A DNA stretch of 64,000 nucleotides from Rostratula benghalensis (Eukaryota > Chordata > Aves > Charadriiformes > Rostratulidae). The notes beneath the pieces are model-generated. The model searched no databases, was not told the DNA's origin, and worked only from the letters and a program-made list of their open reading frames with translations. The number at the start of each line of letters is the position of its first letter. The stretch's first letter is position 1. The stretch covers positions 474,263 through 538,262 of the forward strand of contig VXAI01000097.1 of assembly GCA_013399305.1 (NCBI GenBank), read 5' to 3'. Position numbers and translations under genes: made by a program. Below, piece after piece: positions 47,736-59,850 of the stretch.

Positions 47736-50370
47736 TAATCTGTTCTTCAGTTCTCTTGTAATATAAATATGCAGTCTACAGCTAGAAAATGTCATATAAT
47801 TAGTGTTTAGAAAAAAAACTTGCAACGGTAGATCTTAATTGAGCATCTGATAATTTAAAAAATATTGATAGCCCTTGTTTTTCTTTGAACATTTATTTTC
47901 ATTCATATGTTTTATTGACTATGAGTCAAGTTAGTTAAGGAAGCATTTTTGCTATCGTAACGTTATGAAAATATATTTTAAGTTAAATAATTCAATAAAT
48001 TACTTCTGGGGTTTCTAAGTATGTTAAAAGAGAAGACACACTATTAGACATTATTAGAGAAGTAGAATAAATAATAAAATGTATTTAGATAGAAATGTAA
48101 ATTAGATAGCTGATTTTGTAAACTTTCTGTGCTCTTCCTTATCAGTTATTACTGTTGATATCAAAGGGACAGTCTTTTTTACAATTTTTATAAAGTACAT
48201 ACTTTTAAAATAATTTATATTTATACAATTTTTGTATAAGAGGTGTGCCAAGAGCTATGAGACTTACATTATAAGTGAGTTGTAAGTATGAAAATGAACT
48301 TTGCTCTTGAGCTATAATTGCAGAGCAATTGGGTTTCAGGGCTCTGCCTGTATGCTCACCAGTCCATATAAATCATTAATTCCTTGGGTTGTCCAGGAGC
48401 TCTCCAGCCAGTCATCTGCATAAATAAATCAATGGACAGGCTTGAGACAATGGGCCAGATTGAAACCACATGACTGACTAAACCTTCACGATGACATATT
48501 TGACTAACAGTTGCAGAAGCCTTCCCAGTGTAAACTCTGGACAGTTTGGCAACTCCTACTGTGTCTAGTTCAATTTATATGCCTAAACATGTTGATTAAT
48601 GTTCTGGGTGGAGTGTCCAAAGGGCTCACCTGGGTAATTCCTGCTACAGACATGAATTAATTGTGCCTAGATAAGACAGTAAGATAAGTCAATAGAAACT
48701 CTTCCTGCAGAAATTGTTGCACAGGACTCTTTTGTGTGTAGATGCTTAGAAGATAATTTGTGTACATTTTAAGTGTATTAACAGTGAAGAATTATGCAGG
48801 CTAGTCACAAAGGACAACAGGAGATATGATGCTAGATGCAAGCATTATAATATGCCAAGATCTCAATAAATTTTCTTGTGTTTTTACAAGCACTCTAAGC
48901 ATCAAAGTGCAATAACACTATTAATGAGTGAGTCACATAATATCAGGCATCTAATGATATTTAAGATGGTTGAAATTATCCTGATGTCTGGTCTGAATAT
49001 GACTCTGCAGAAGATAAAACTTTCATCTTGGTGTCATGCTATATCTGGCTGTCTCAAGTTGCCTCCTTTTGTAAGTTGTCCCAAATGGCACTGATTTTAT
49101 TTAGGTAACAGTTTAGAGCTCTTAATGTTTACTGTACAGATTTTTCTCTAGGCTCCATTTGCTGCATTGCCTACATGCAGGTGTAAAAAATTTAAGTATG
49201 TTGCACCCCACTTCTCATGTCCAGTCAGTTGAATTGCTCTTCCATATCCCACTCATTCTTGCTTTGATATCCATTGACTATAGTAAGAGTTTATACCTCT
49301 ACATTTAGACACCTCAATATATTGAACTGACTCCCATGCCTGATGGCTGGTACTGAGTGACTCAGAATCTACATAGAACAAGTGTTTGATATCTGGTATT
49401 CAATGTTTGAAATGGATGTTCAATGTAATTAAGAAAAATTGATACCGAGATAATATTTAAAACTGAAAATAAATATGTACTAAAAATAATTTTACATTTT
49501 TAGCACCAAGGGCAAGTAATTATTTTTTGGGGCCTTTAAATGGAAATTAAATATATTTCTTGAAGAAAACAAGTTCTTATTTGAAATCATTCCTCTTTAA
49601 CTGATTTGCCTAGAATAGGTTGTTGCTGTGATTTTTTTCCTTCACATATTCTGACAAATTTAAGTTAATTAAAGACCTAATGCTTTTTGTTGTTGCTATT
49701 TTGATAAGGATGCATAAAACCTTTTGCTTCTCAAACTAAAAAGAAGGGAAAATATTCTTGTCAATCTGGATAATGGTTCTGCATATTGATCAGATATATT
49801 CCTTATTAGATTTTTGAGACAGAAGACTGCAATTTAATATCTGTCTAATGATTATTCTTATGTCAATCTGAGCAATGATAATTACACTGTGATTAACATT
49901 GTGATTGAGATCTGTGTCGATTTCTTTTCCTTAGAAGTTTTTGATGAGTTTTCTTTCTGGCTGAAGTGCTGGTACAAATTGCTGGTACGGATTTATCATA
50001 TCTTTAAAATCTTCTACTTTATGACTAAATACCAGAATTTTTATACTGCAGTAAGTAATGAGAACAAGAATATTCGGCCTTGGTTTGATATTTCCAAAGG
50101 TTTGTCCTTTCTTTGAACCTGTCTAATCTTCCACATCTGTTATCTTGGAGTTTTGATAGTACCCACATGTTGTTTCTGAACAATTCCTAGGTGTACTCAA
50201 ACTTCGTGAAGAGATTTCTCAGCATCCTTTGAGGAACTTTGTATTCAACGCAACTGAATCAGTGTATAGAAGCTCCTAAAAAAATGCATGCTGGAGTAAT
50301 ATATTCCTTTATTATGATCTATTCAATGATAAGTTCTGAAAATGTTTTTGGATGGTTTTTGGTGGGTTTT
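47736..50370. other. Noncoding DNA; one weak exon-like frame
   Basis: AT-rich unique sequence. At 49935-50050 an open stretch is bounded by TTCTTTTCCTTAG and GCA|GTAAGTA, which resemble splice sites (see findings). Nothing else is recognised. Confidence 0.5.
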
Positions 50371-50395
50371 TTATTTATTTATTTATTTATTTATT
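50371..50395 (+). repeat. (TTTA)n microsatellite
   Basis: About six uninterrupted TTTA units, preceded by a GGTGGGTTTTT low-complexity stretch. Confidence 0.92.
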
Positions 50396-53300
50396 AGGCA
50401 GGACATTGGTGGATATCCTATGCTGATGCAGCCTAAAGTTTATTGCAAGCATCAAATTTGAAAAGATGCTGAGACTTCAAGCTTGTTAAGCTTTGGCCTG
50501 AAAAAAAAAAAAAATCCCTAACTGCTTCCAATTGGTCTTTACATGCTGTCCAGAATGATCTGGATGAGAAAGCGATAGCGTTTGGCTCCTGCCCACCGCC
50601 CATCAGGACCTAGAACCTACGGAAAGCAACACCCAGAGTGGAGCATTTTTTGCACCAGTGTAAAATAAATGATGAGAGCATAGGGTCTATCATACTTCAA
50701 GCTGGAGATGAAGAAGATCAGGATGGATCATCTATTTTTCCCATGGATGCTTTATTGTTATGAAAAAGAATCAAGATCCAGGATATATGAAGGCAAAAAA
50801 CTGAGGGTACATATTCAACTGTAGCATGGTGAGTCCAAAGTTCTCATCTCTACTTCAGGAATGCTTATGTGTTTTATAAATGGTGACCAGATAAAAAACA
50901 GAAAGCACAGTAGCAAGGACTTAAAGCCACCATTTTACCTCATTTGAAAAATAAAACTTAATTATTACATAACCAGGATCTTACGTACAGGAATTTTTTT
51001 CTGCCATATTAAGTTTCTGTCCTTTTTGCACAGAGACACAACCTGCAGAAAATGCAGCATGCCTCTGGCTCCTTTGTTCCACACAAAATAAATTTAAAAC
51101 CATGGCTTTGAATCTTCTTGGACAGAAGAATTAATTCAGATTCAAAATAAAATTACAGATGGACAGTTGTATGACTTTTGTGGTGGCTTTATAATTTTAT
51201 TTAGAAAGAGAAAGCTGTGAAAGGGTCACTTTACCTTCCCTCACAAGAGTTGCAGATTTTATGCTATGTATCACAAGAAAGTTATTGACTTGTTCTTCTA
51301 ATTCAAGAACTTCAGCTCTGGAAAGCTGTGCAATTTTGACACACTTCTGTATACATTATTTCATGCTGGCTGAAATGACACTGTAGAGGGCGCTCTGCTC
51401 TGAATATTTGGGGTTTTAATATATTTATTTTCTCACTGTAGACAGACCTTATTTCTTTAATTCTGGGTCTTGATACAGACATAATAGAGAAAATAGTATC
51501 TTTTTCATAGGCATCTAAATAATTTAAGAAATATACTTTAAAATTTCTTCAGTTTGAGATATTTGATTAAGAACTGCAAATACAGTTAGTTTATACTAAT
51601 ATAAATTTTAAATGAACCTTTCTCTGCCTCAAAATGCCTTTATGAAGAAAACAGTATCTGCAGAAAAATATGTTTATTCTTATAACATGATTTTTACATT
51701 TTTTCACCTCTGTAGATGCGTTTTGAATCAATTAGGATTTACATAACTTAATTCTGTTCTATCAATTTTTACAGCTGTCTTTCAAGACCTGTAATGTGAT
51801 ACACGAATAAGAAAATGTTCTGAGTAGTCTCTTTTTATTTGCTGAAACAACAATTTGACAAGAGGTTGGAAAGTTAGGATTCCACTTATTACAGCATTCT
51901 CTTAATTGACTTTATCTCATTTAGAATTTGAAGTTAATGCATATGTATCCAAGATACACAATAATTAGTATGTGCAGTATTCACAATCAAATTCTAAATG
52001 TCTTTGCAATTTCTTTGTTTTCAAAGTATAGCTTACATTTGAATTTGATTGTACTAAACACAACCATTTCATAGATTCTACTATCAAGTAAATCATGCTT
52101 CATAATCATACGATGGAAATATGGCTATATCAATATATAACAATCATTTTGATTGACTAAAATTTAATGTAATATAAAAAAGCAACACTGTAAAAGAGGC
52201 CAACAGGGATTACTTATGAGATTTCCTTCTCTTTTCAACTTCTCTCTTTAGAGACCTCTAAATTTCTCTTAAAACATTTTTGTGAACTTTCTTTTAAATA
52301 CATGATGAAATTTTTGTCAGACATCATGTAAGGAACATTTATTTAATTGTTTCTAGAGTAAAAAGGCTTGAGAAAGGAAGAGGAGTATCTTTTATGCGTG
52401 TCAAGCCAAAGCTCTTGGACACTGCCTTTGTGGGGAAGGCTGAATTTCCAAGGAGTTTTTGGCCTGACCAACCATCTGACCAGGAATGACATAAATATGA
52501 GTGTAAGTGTGTGTGTTTTCTCTATGAATTCCATGCATTTCTGCCCTCCATTTTGACCAGCAACACTGAATAAATAATAAACTGAAGATGGTTCCTAACT
52601 AATCAGTTACTCCTTTGGGTAACAGAAGTTCATTGGTACAGGTGTGGTCTCCTACTATGTATGCATGCAGTATCATACTCAGCATGCTGGAAACCTCTAA
52701 TCAATAATGTCTTACAACTAATGAACAAGAATCAAGTGAGAGATTAATCCATATAAAAATAATTTATCCTTTTCCTAAATCTGGATTTAGTGGGTCTTAA
52801 TCTGAACTCATATACAATAACATACATCACCAGACAGAGACCTGGATCTGACCACATTGTCACTAAACTAAGTTTATAAATTTCAGTCTCAAAATTCTTG
52901 ATGTATTGTGTGTAGGCAGTAAAATTCTAATTTAAATCTCCAAGTCCTAACCGGAAAAAGCATGTAGAATAGGAAACCCGTTGCAGGCCTGCTAAATCTA
53001 TTGTTCATTCACTCTTGACTCAGATATTTTTCCACTTCCAATTGTTATTGATTTTTCATATAATTTGTTTAAGAAAAATCTATATGTCTTCAATACATTA
53101 TATGTTTTATGATGAACTTAATATAAAAGTAATAAAAGTTACAAAATTACAATATTTTTTATCAAGAACAGTTATCATTAAAATATTTTTTTCTATTTAT
53201 TAAAGAAAATTAGACTTATTTATAAATATTATCTATTTACACATAATATGCTTATGATCACATTAGTCAAAAAGAAAACTTCCTGAGATTTCAGTGAAAA

Positions 53301-56300
53301 AATATTAATGTGTTTCTCTTCCTTGATTTCTGTAGACTCCTGTATCCTTTGCCAATTCTGAAAATACATACTATAAATTCTACTAAGAAATTTTATGTCT
53401 TCAAAATTATTTTATGCATCTAGTTTTATAACTTAATATTAAGAGATTTGTCTTTATTTAGAGCTTACCTCAGGTATGTGTTCCTTTATTTCCTGATTTG
53501 TGTATCATTTTATATATGATTTATTGCATATTTTCCATGTGTGCACACAAGATAGGCTTCAAGTCCAATGTATTTCCAAAATGCTTTGCATTATTACTTC
53601 AGCAGCTTTTTGCCTTGAGGAGTTCAAGTGGGGCTCTGGTGTTAGGGTTATGTCATTGAACTGGCCATGTGTGTGTTCATGTTTCAGCAGCAAGGAAGGA
53701 CTGTTGAAATTGAAGATTGTGAATCACCAAAGGGCCTGAAATCATGTCCAGCCTCCCCTCTATTCCACTTTGGAGTGATATTATGTTAGGAAGCCATTGT
53801 GTTCCAGATGTGAAAAATCCCAGAACTTCCTTCTCCGTCAGCTTTTGAAATACATCCTTTGAAATGAGAGGGTTTTTTCCTATATGGTTTGAAAGTTTGT
53901 AAAAAAATGATCTGCTCCAAGTCTACTGAAAACTCTTTTTATATTAACACTCCAGAATAAAAACAAAAACTAAGCAGCGGGTTTTCTTGGGTATGATTCT
54001 GACGTTAACCAGAAACCAATCAAATGGAATGGGGAAACAGGGAGTTGGGGGTGAGGGTGGGGTAACACATCTGAAACAAAAACACAGACCAAGGATGTAA
54101 ATATAAAATAACAATATTTGTCAGATACATCTCTACCCACCAATGTTTCTGGGATTATAGATAAGAAAAAGACACTTTTCAGTATGGTACGTAATGCAAA
54201 ATTATAATAACAATAATAACAAAAATATTTGTAATCTACCCTTCTATTATGCTTAAGAAGCTCTCAAAAGATTTTTTTTCTAAACCACATGAGACTGCCA
54301 ATAGATTAAGATTCCCATTTTGTGGTGTCAGGAGAGTGAGAAGCAAGATGGTTCCTGACTTCAGACTGAGGCTTTAGAGTTCAGAGGAGTGAAATGCCCC
54401 AGACCTAGGAGCAGTTATTCACTTCATGCTGTACAGATAATTGTGAAAGGCAGAAGTAACACAGGGAGCTTTTCCCACAATTCTGTACAAAAGGAAAAAG
54501 TTACACAACTTTCTGTGTTGACTCATTTCAGTAGGGCGTCTTTAAATTACAACAAAGTTCATTTTGTTAGCCTTTAATAGTCTCTCTTAGGACAGTTTGA
54601 TTTTGACTAGCAACAATATATGATCTCTCTTGCCAGGACATTCAATTTCTCCTCAAATTAATTTAAATCTTCCCTTGTAATTTAAAATTTTTATTTGTCA
54701 TTGTCAATGTAACTTCAATTATTTCTGGCTCTGCCCTCAATTTAGCTGCAAGAATCAGTCTCTTGGTACTGTTTAAAATCTTGTTAGGAATTTTAGGAAG
54801 GGATACTGGAGCAATCTAATGATAATTATTTTTGTCATTGTCAGCTTGAGTAATCATGTTGCTTTTGTAATGGATTCTGATAATAGTGCTATTTTCCACA
54901 GGAATATGAGTTGTATAAGTTAGAAACATAAAATGTGAATTGATTAGCAGTCCCTAAATAAATACAAGATCTGAAAAAACATATGTGGAAGCTCTACTTT
55001 TTAGGCAGGAGAGTTAATTTTCATATTTTTGTTTTGTATGTCATGAACATCAGAAACTCATCTATTTTCTTTCATTATTTTTTGCCTAGATTGAATTTTC
55101 TTAATAATTTCCTTTCTTTATCAGAACTTCTAATGCCATAATTTCCTAACTATTTAGCACGTATTCTGATAATGGCAGTCACTCTCTTGCTCTCTCTTCA
55201 GACTTCACATTGATGATGAACACATGCCCTTCAGATGTGCCACTCCCTCTGTCAGTTACTTTTTTTGAATATGGATATGAACATATGTATTGACTTGATG
55301 AATTATGAGCAGTACTATTAAATGTGTGCAGAATACAGTTTGCCTTTAACAAAAAATCTCAGACATATAACCAAAGACAAACTATGGACTCATTTGTACT
55401 TATACAGATACTAAAGAAAAGTTTGATTATTTAATTCTTTGCTCTAAATGACCTATTTTTTTAAAAAAAGAACAGTTTTTTTTGCCCACAGGGCCCCACA
55501 GTCTGTTAGCAAGCACAATTCTCCCATGAACCCCATAATTTTCCAGTGTTACAAGATACCTGTGGTTAAACGAGGCCACTGTTCCTTAATAAACAGATTT
55601 TCAGCCCTGAAGAATCCTCATTTAACAAATTAATTTATACATTAATAATGTAAATAATAAAAATATTTAGATGGGAAGGAGTAGATGGCAATAAAACAGT
55701 AACTGAAATTCTTTGTGTATCATCAGGTATGGATGGATTTACCACTGCTCAAAATTTCTCACAAGGTTTCTCACAGTTAAACCAATGGATGCTCGAAAGT
55801 GGCTCACCCTAAAAATTCAGGGTTATCCAAGTTGTGGTCTTGAAGAGTCATGCTCTTGAGGCCCTGTTACATGAGAAGAAGCTACATCTAAATATATTTT
55901 TTTTTGGTGACAGGATTAAGTCTGCATTGCATCTCATCTCAGTTTTCTCACCAGTCTCTTCCTCCAGTACACTTGGACAGGGAAACTACAGAGAATTTGG
56001 TATTGCTTTCTCACGTCGCTTTGCTTTCCTAATTTGATAGAGGAATTTTCTACCCCACATGTTTATGCCTAACTAACTCAGAGCAGAGTAGAGAAACTTC
56101 AGGATGGAATGAATGACAAGGAGAGGGGCAAGAGTTCACAGTTGCTGGGTCTGGCCTCCTTGCTCTAGAGCTTGGCAGAAATCCAACATGATTTACATTC
56201 TCTGTGCATATCTTCCCTTTATAGAGTTGTGATGCTAACTCAGCAGCATGGTTCTCTCCAATCAGTGTTGAGCTGACTGTGACTATGGTTTAGGCACACT

Positions 56301-57397
56301 GATAATTGTTTGTCTAGAAAGAAACTAAAAGAAGTACTGCATTTTTAACTTGAATAGCTAAATGATAGAGGACAATCAGGAGTGCTTTACCTTGAGATTC
56401 AGTCTTTCAGAACTTTGAAGCAGATTTTTCTCCATGATGAACTGTAATCAGAAAAGGAACTTATTAAAAACTTTTGTGCACAAAGGAAACTATTTAGATA
56501 AATGTTAATTCTTCATGTGGACATTCATGAACCTTAGTCACAGTGAGAAGGAAAAGATGCACTATTTTAATTCAGAAAAAAATTATGTAGGCTAGGGCTA
56601 TATATAAAGAATTTAAGAGATGAAGACACAAAGAGACAAAAACAGCTTGGACAGGTTGAAGGCAATTAAGTCTCCAATAATATATTAAGAATATTTTCTG
56701 GGGGCAAAGAACCTTGGTAGCTTTTAATGTTGCCATGTAGCACTCTAAGAATAGTGTTGCCATCACTTGTAAAAGGCCATAGGATCAGGAATGAGATTTG
56801 TCAGGCTCTGTCTGAAGCTATGTTGGCCTATATGGGGTTTTGTTTTTACTTCTTTAGTCATAAAAACTGTTTTCAAATTATTAGATTGTCTGACCAGGGT
56901 TTTGGGTTTGTTTTTTTTTTTTTTTTTTGCTTATTTGTATAATTTGTGGTACAACGATACTTTTATTTTTTTTACAAGAAAACCATTCTGCATAGAATGA
57001 AATATTCAGCCTAGAACAAAAATAGTGGTAGCTCTAGAATTATGAAGTAGTGTAGAAGAGCACAGGCAGGGTATGACAGCAAAAACATTGAAAGTGGGGT
57101 TACAGAATGCAGTGTTATAAAAGCACAAGAGGACAGGTGAGATACACAGATGACACTGGAAACCCCAAAGATATAAACAATTCACCAGATGAAGAAATAG
57201 AGATTGGTTTTAAAGATATCAAAGAGAATCAAGAACAAATATTTGACATACTTAAGACGGGCCATACCTAGTAAATTTATACATAATACGGAGGTGTAGA
57301 CCCATGAAGAAAGAGAAATATGAGATGTGATAAAAATTGTTTGAAAAGGGTTCCAATGCTTAAAAAAATCTCCTCCTAAAAAGAAGAGCTCAAGAAG
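50396..57397. other. Noncoding DNA, no gene or named element
   Basis: Seven kilobases of mainly unique AT-rich DNA. There is a poly-A run at about 50501-50515 and a G/T plus T18-type tract at 56896-56928. A short CpG-bearing patch lies at 50570-50640. Open frames of 60-79 codons (for example 53500-53739) lack domains. I recognise no mobile element. Confidence 0.5.
56896..56928 (+). repeat. G/T tract ending in poly(T)
   Basis: CAGGGTTTTGGGTTTG followed by about 18 T. Same strand and composition as the other G/T tracts in the window. Confidence 0.85.
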
Positions 57398-57541
57398 AGG
57401 TCCTGTGTGAACCTCCTGAAGTTCAAAAAGACCCAGTGCAGGGTCCTGCACCTGGGTCAGGACAACCCCCAATCCTCGGGGATTGGGGATTGGGGGGATT
57501 AGAGCAGGCTTGGCTAACCAAACCAACAAACTACTGGGAGA
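57398..57541 (+). mobile_element. CR1 LINE, internal ORF2 fragment (plus orientation)
   Basis: The plus strand contains GTGTGAACCTCCTGAAGTTC, then AAGACCCAGTGCAGGGTCC and TGCACCTGGGTCAGGACAAC. In frame this reads NLLKFKKTQCRVLHLGQDNP, the conserved CR1 reverse transcriptase segment usually seen as NLMKFNKGKCKVLHLGRNNP. It ends in degraded GGATTAGAGCAGGCTTGGC (CR1 has GGATTGAGAGCAGCCTTGCC). Within it, GGGGATT is repeated at about 57478-57500. No tail follows, so it is an internal scrap. The 120-codon frame on the minus strand here (57182-57544) is antisense noise. Confidence 0.85.
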
Positions 57542-58559
57542 CATTTTTTATTTTAAGTAGTGATTAGTCTATATTTTTCTGAGGGGCTAATGCTTATTTC
57601 TTAGGTTTATGTCTTGTTTTAATGTTTGTATATCTTCAATTAATCTGTTTATAGTATTGCTGGGGGGGTTGCTTATGCTTGTGACATTCTTACTAAAATT
57701 AAGATTCTTTCATAATCATTTAATTCATCATACACATCTTCATTTTAACCCAGATCTAAGGATTCCAAATGGGTTAACCGAGTTAGACAGAAAACTGCCT
57801 GCAGTTTTCCTGCCAACCACTCCTCAGCCCTCAAGGTAAGAAGGAAGTGAAGAATTCTGTGAGTAATGGAATTTAATAGATTTAGATCTGACCTCAGTCT
57901 TCATCTTCTCTGTTGTCTTCTCTTCTCCTGAGTCCTTGTGTCTGAGATGCTGCTCCTTGTTACATCTGTCACAGCAGGCTCCTTGGCCCCTTTGTAGTGA
58001 CTGTCACCGAAAGGACATGCTATCGAAAGTGTTGAGGAAGATTTAATCTCTCTGTTGCACAGCTCAGTGATTTAGTAGGTTTCAGCAATGTGACATGCTG
58101 AATTAGCTCTGTCACTGATGTTAGGAGCCTCTGACTACTTGGTCATTATATGTAGATTGGTTCAAATGGTTATGCTATGTAAGAGGCAAGTACAGTAAAA
58201 CCACTTACAGTGAAGTGTTGTGAACATCCCAAACAGCCTTAGAGTATTTCAGTAAACTTTTTCATCAAACTGCATACACTGATATTTCCAGAAGACTTTT
58301 TTTCAGATACTAAACCCTTTGGAATACATTAAATAATATGTCTAGATAGTGTTAAATAATGGGGATTATTGCCTTCTCATCTTGTTCAGAAGCAAAAATG
58401 CAGCAGAAAAACATGTCACCTGTTGCTGCAGGTTCTCTGAGTTGGAAGTAAAAGCCATTTAGGTTAATGATTTTGCAGATGCTTTACCTTGTACTACAAG
58501 CTTGTACTACAAGCTATGCAGTAAAAGCACTTGGAAACAAAACAATTTGGTTTTTTATG
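57542..58559. other. Noncoding DNA, no gene; 13-bp tandem duplication
   Basis: A perfect 13-bp tandem (CTTGTACTACAAG twice, 58488-58500 and 58501-58513) is present. Each unit is itself nearly palindromic. Otherwise unremarkable. Confidence 0.55.
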
Positions 58560-59130
58560 GCCATGGGTTGTTCTTCAAGGATCAAAGTCTGCTAAGCAGG
58601 GATGAGATCCACCTGATCAAGTGGAGCAAAAGCATCTTTCCCAGCTGGGTTGCCAAGCTGGTGAGGAGAGCTTTAAACTAGAAATAACAGTGAAGGGAAA
58701 TGACAACTTTCTCTCAAGTGAGAAAATGATGAACCAGGTTTGCAAGCAAAGAGTGCAGAGTGCAAGACAGACTTCATAATCAACAAAACAGCAGAAAAGG
58801 GTTCATCCCAAGTGTACTTACACAAATAAGGGAGAGCCAAGAAGACAGCACTTTGGGACAAGTTTTCACACTTTTCCTTGGAGATCATGAGTGAGTACCC
58901 CTTTCAAATGCTCATGCATGAAGATACGCAGCATGGGAAACAAAAGGAAGAATTAATGGTGTGTGCAGCTACAATCTCATTAACAACATAACGGTGGTGG
59001 GATATCTCACATAACTGGAGCTTGTTATGGATGAGGACAGGCTCTTTAAGAAGGACATCTGGGAAAGGGAGGAGGTGAAATTTCCCTTTATGTGAGAGAG
59101 AAATAGGAAAGTTGCCCCAGAGACAGCACT
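58560..59130 (+). mobile_element. CR1 LINE, 5' region: end of ORF1 esterase and start of ORF2 endonuclease (decayed)
   Basis: This is an uncommon part of CR1 to find, because most copies are 5'-truncated. At about 58589-58680 the plus strand reads LLSRDEIHLIKW followed by a short helix-like stretch and RRALN and a stop, matching the C-terminus of the CR1 ORF1 esterase (usual form LLSRDGIHLSKMG...ERALN). The Asp and His of the SGNH-type DxxH motif remain. At about 58907-59100 the start of ORF2 is visible at DNA level: ACGCAGCATGGGAAACAA (RSMGNK), TGGTGGGATATCTCACATAA, CTGGAGC, TGGATG and CTCTTTAAGAAGGACA, corresponding to the apurinic endonuclease domain start. Indels and stops break it. It ends before the reverse transcriptase and has no tail. 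Confidence 0.85.
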
Positions 59131-59600
59131 GTGATCTACAACAGGAAATTGCTCTATCTAACTCATATCAGTTTGCCAACAGAATAGTAAATCCCTTGTT
59201 TCTGATTTTGGGATTAGGATAGGGGAGGGTGGTGAGGGATTTTATTCTTTATTTTTTTGGTGAATAAATCATAAAAAAATCAAAACATCATGCCTGACAC
59301 ACAAATAATTAATTGGCTTATAGAAGACTGGTATTATCCATAACTAGTTAAATTCCTTTTCAGTGCTTTGGGTTTATCTCACAAAGATAAATTTCATGAA
59401 GGGAAGGATAATATTTAGCAATATCCTTTAGATCTTAAAAGAAAGCAAGTTCTAATGAGTCATGATAAAAACATGTAACAATTGCCATCATGGGCAAAAC
59501 AGACTCAACTAGGGGAAAATGAATTTAAGTTATTGCCAATAAAAATTTTTTTTGGATATCTAGAAAGAAACACTAATATACACCCCTACACACATTTTCT
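59131..59600. other. Noncoding DNA, no feature seen
   Basis: AT-rich sequence with short T/A runs. No element is recognised after the CR1 piece fades out. Confidence 0.5.
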
Positions 59601-59850
59601 GAGGCTCATCTTCACTCATCTCCTCTACCTCCTCCCTGCCCTGAGGAGGTGCATGGGGAATGAGGGGTTATGTACGGTCTGTAACTGTTGGGGTTTTTTT
59701 TCCTTTCTTGAATATCTTCCCCAAGGCACTGTCATCTCAGCCAAGGAGCTCAGCCATGCCCTCCAGTGTGCTGTTTGGAACCGGACATGTCTGGCATAAG
59801 GCAGCCTCAGCCTCTTCTCGCAGAGGTTGCCCCGCATCATGACCACTCAA
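59601..59850. other. GC-richer block open in three frames, unknown origin
   Basis: About 250 bp stay open in two plus frames (59482-59799 and 59660-59842) and one minus frame (59625-59846). It contains CCCTGCCCTGAGGAGGTGCA and GCAGCCTCAGCCTCTTCTCG. I suspect a piece of an avian repeat but cannot name it, and no protein domain is evident. Confidence 0.3.

Noticed and set aside
57182..57544. 120-codon minus-strand frame
   Set aside because: Runs antisense through a CR1 fragment; the CR1 protein signal is on the plus strand.
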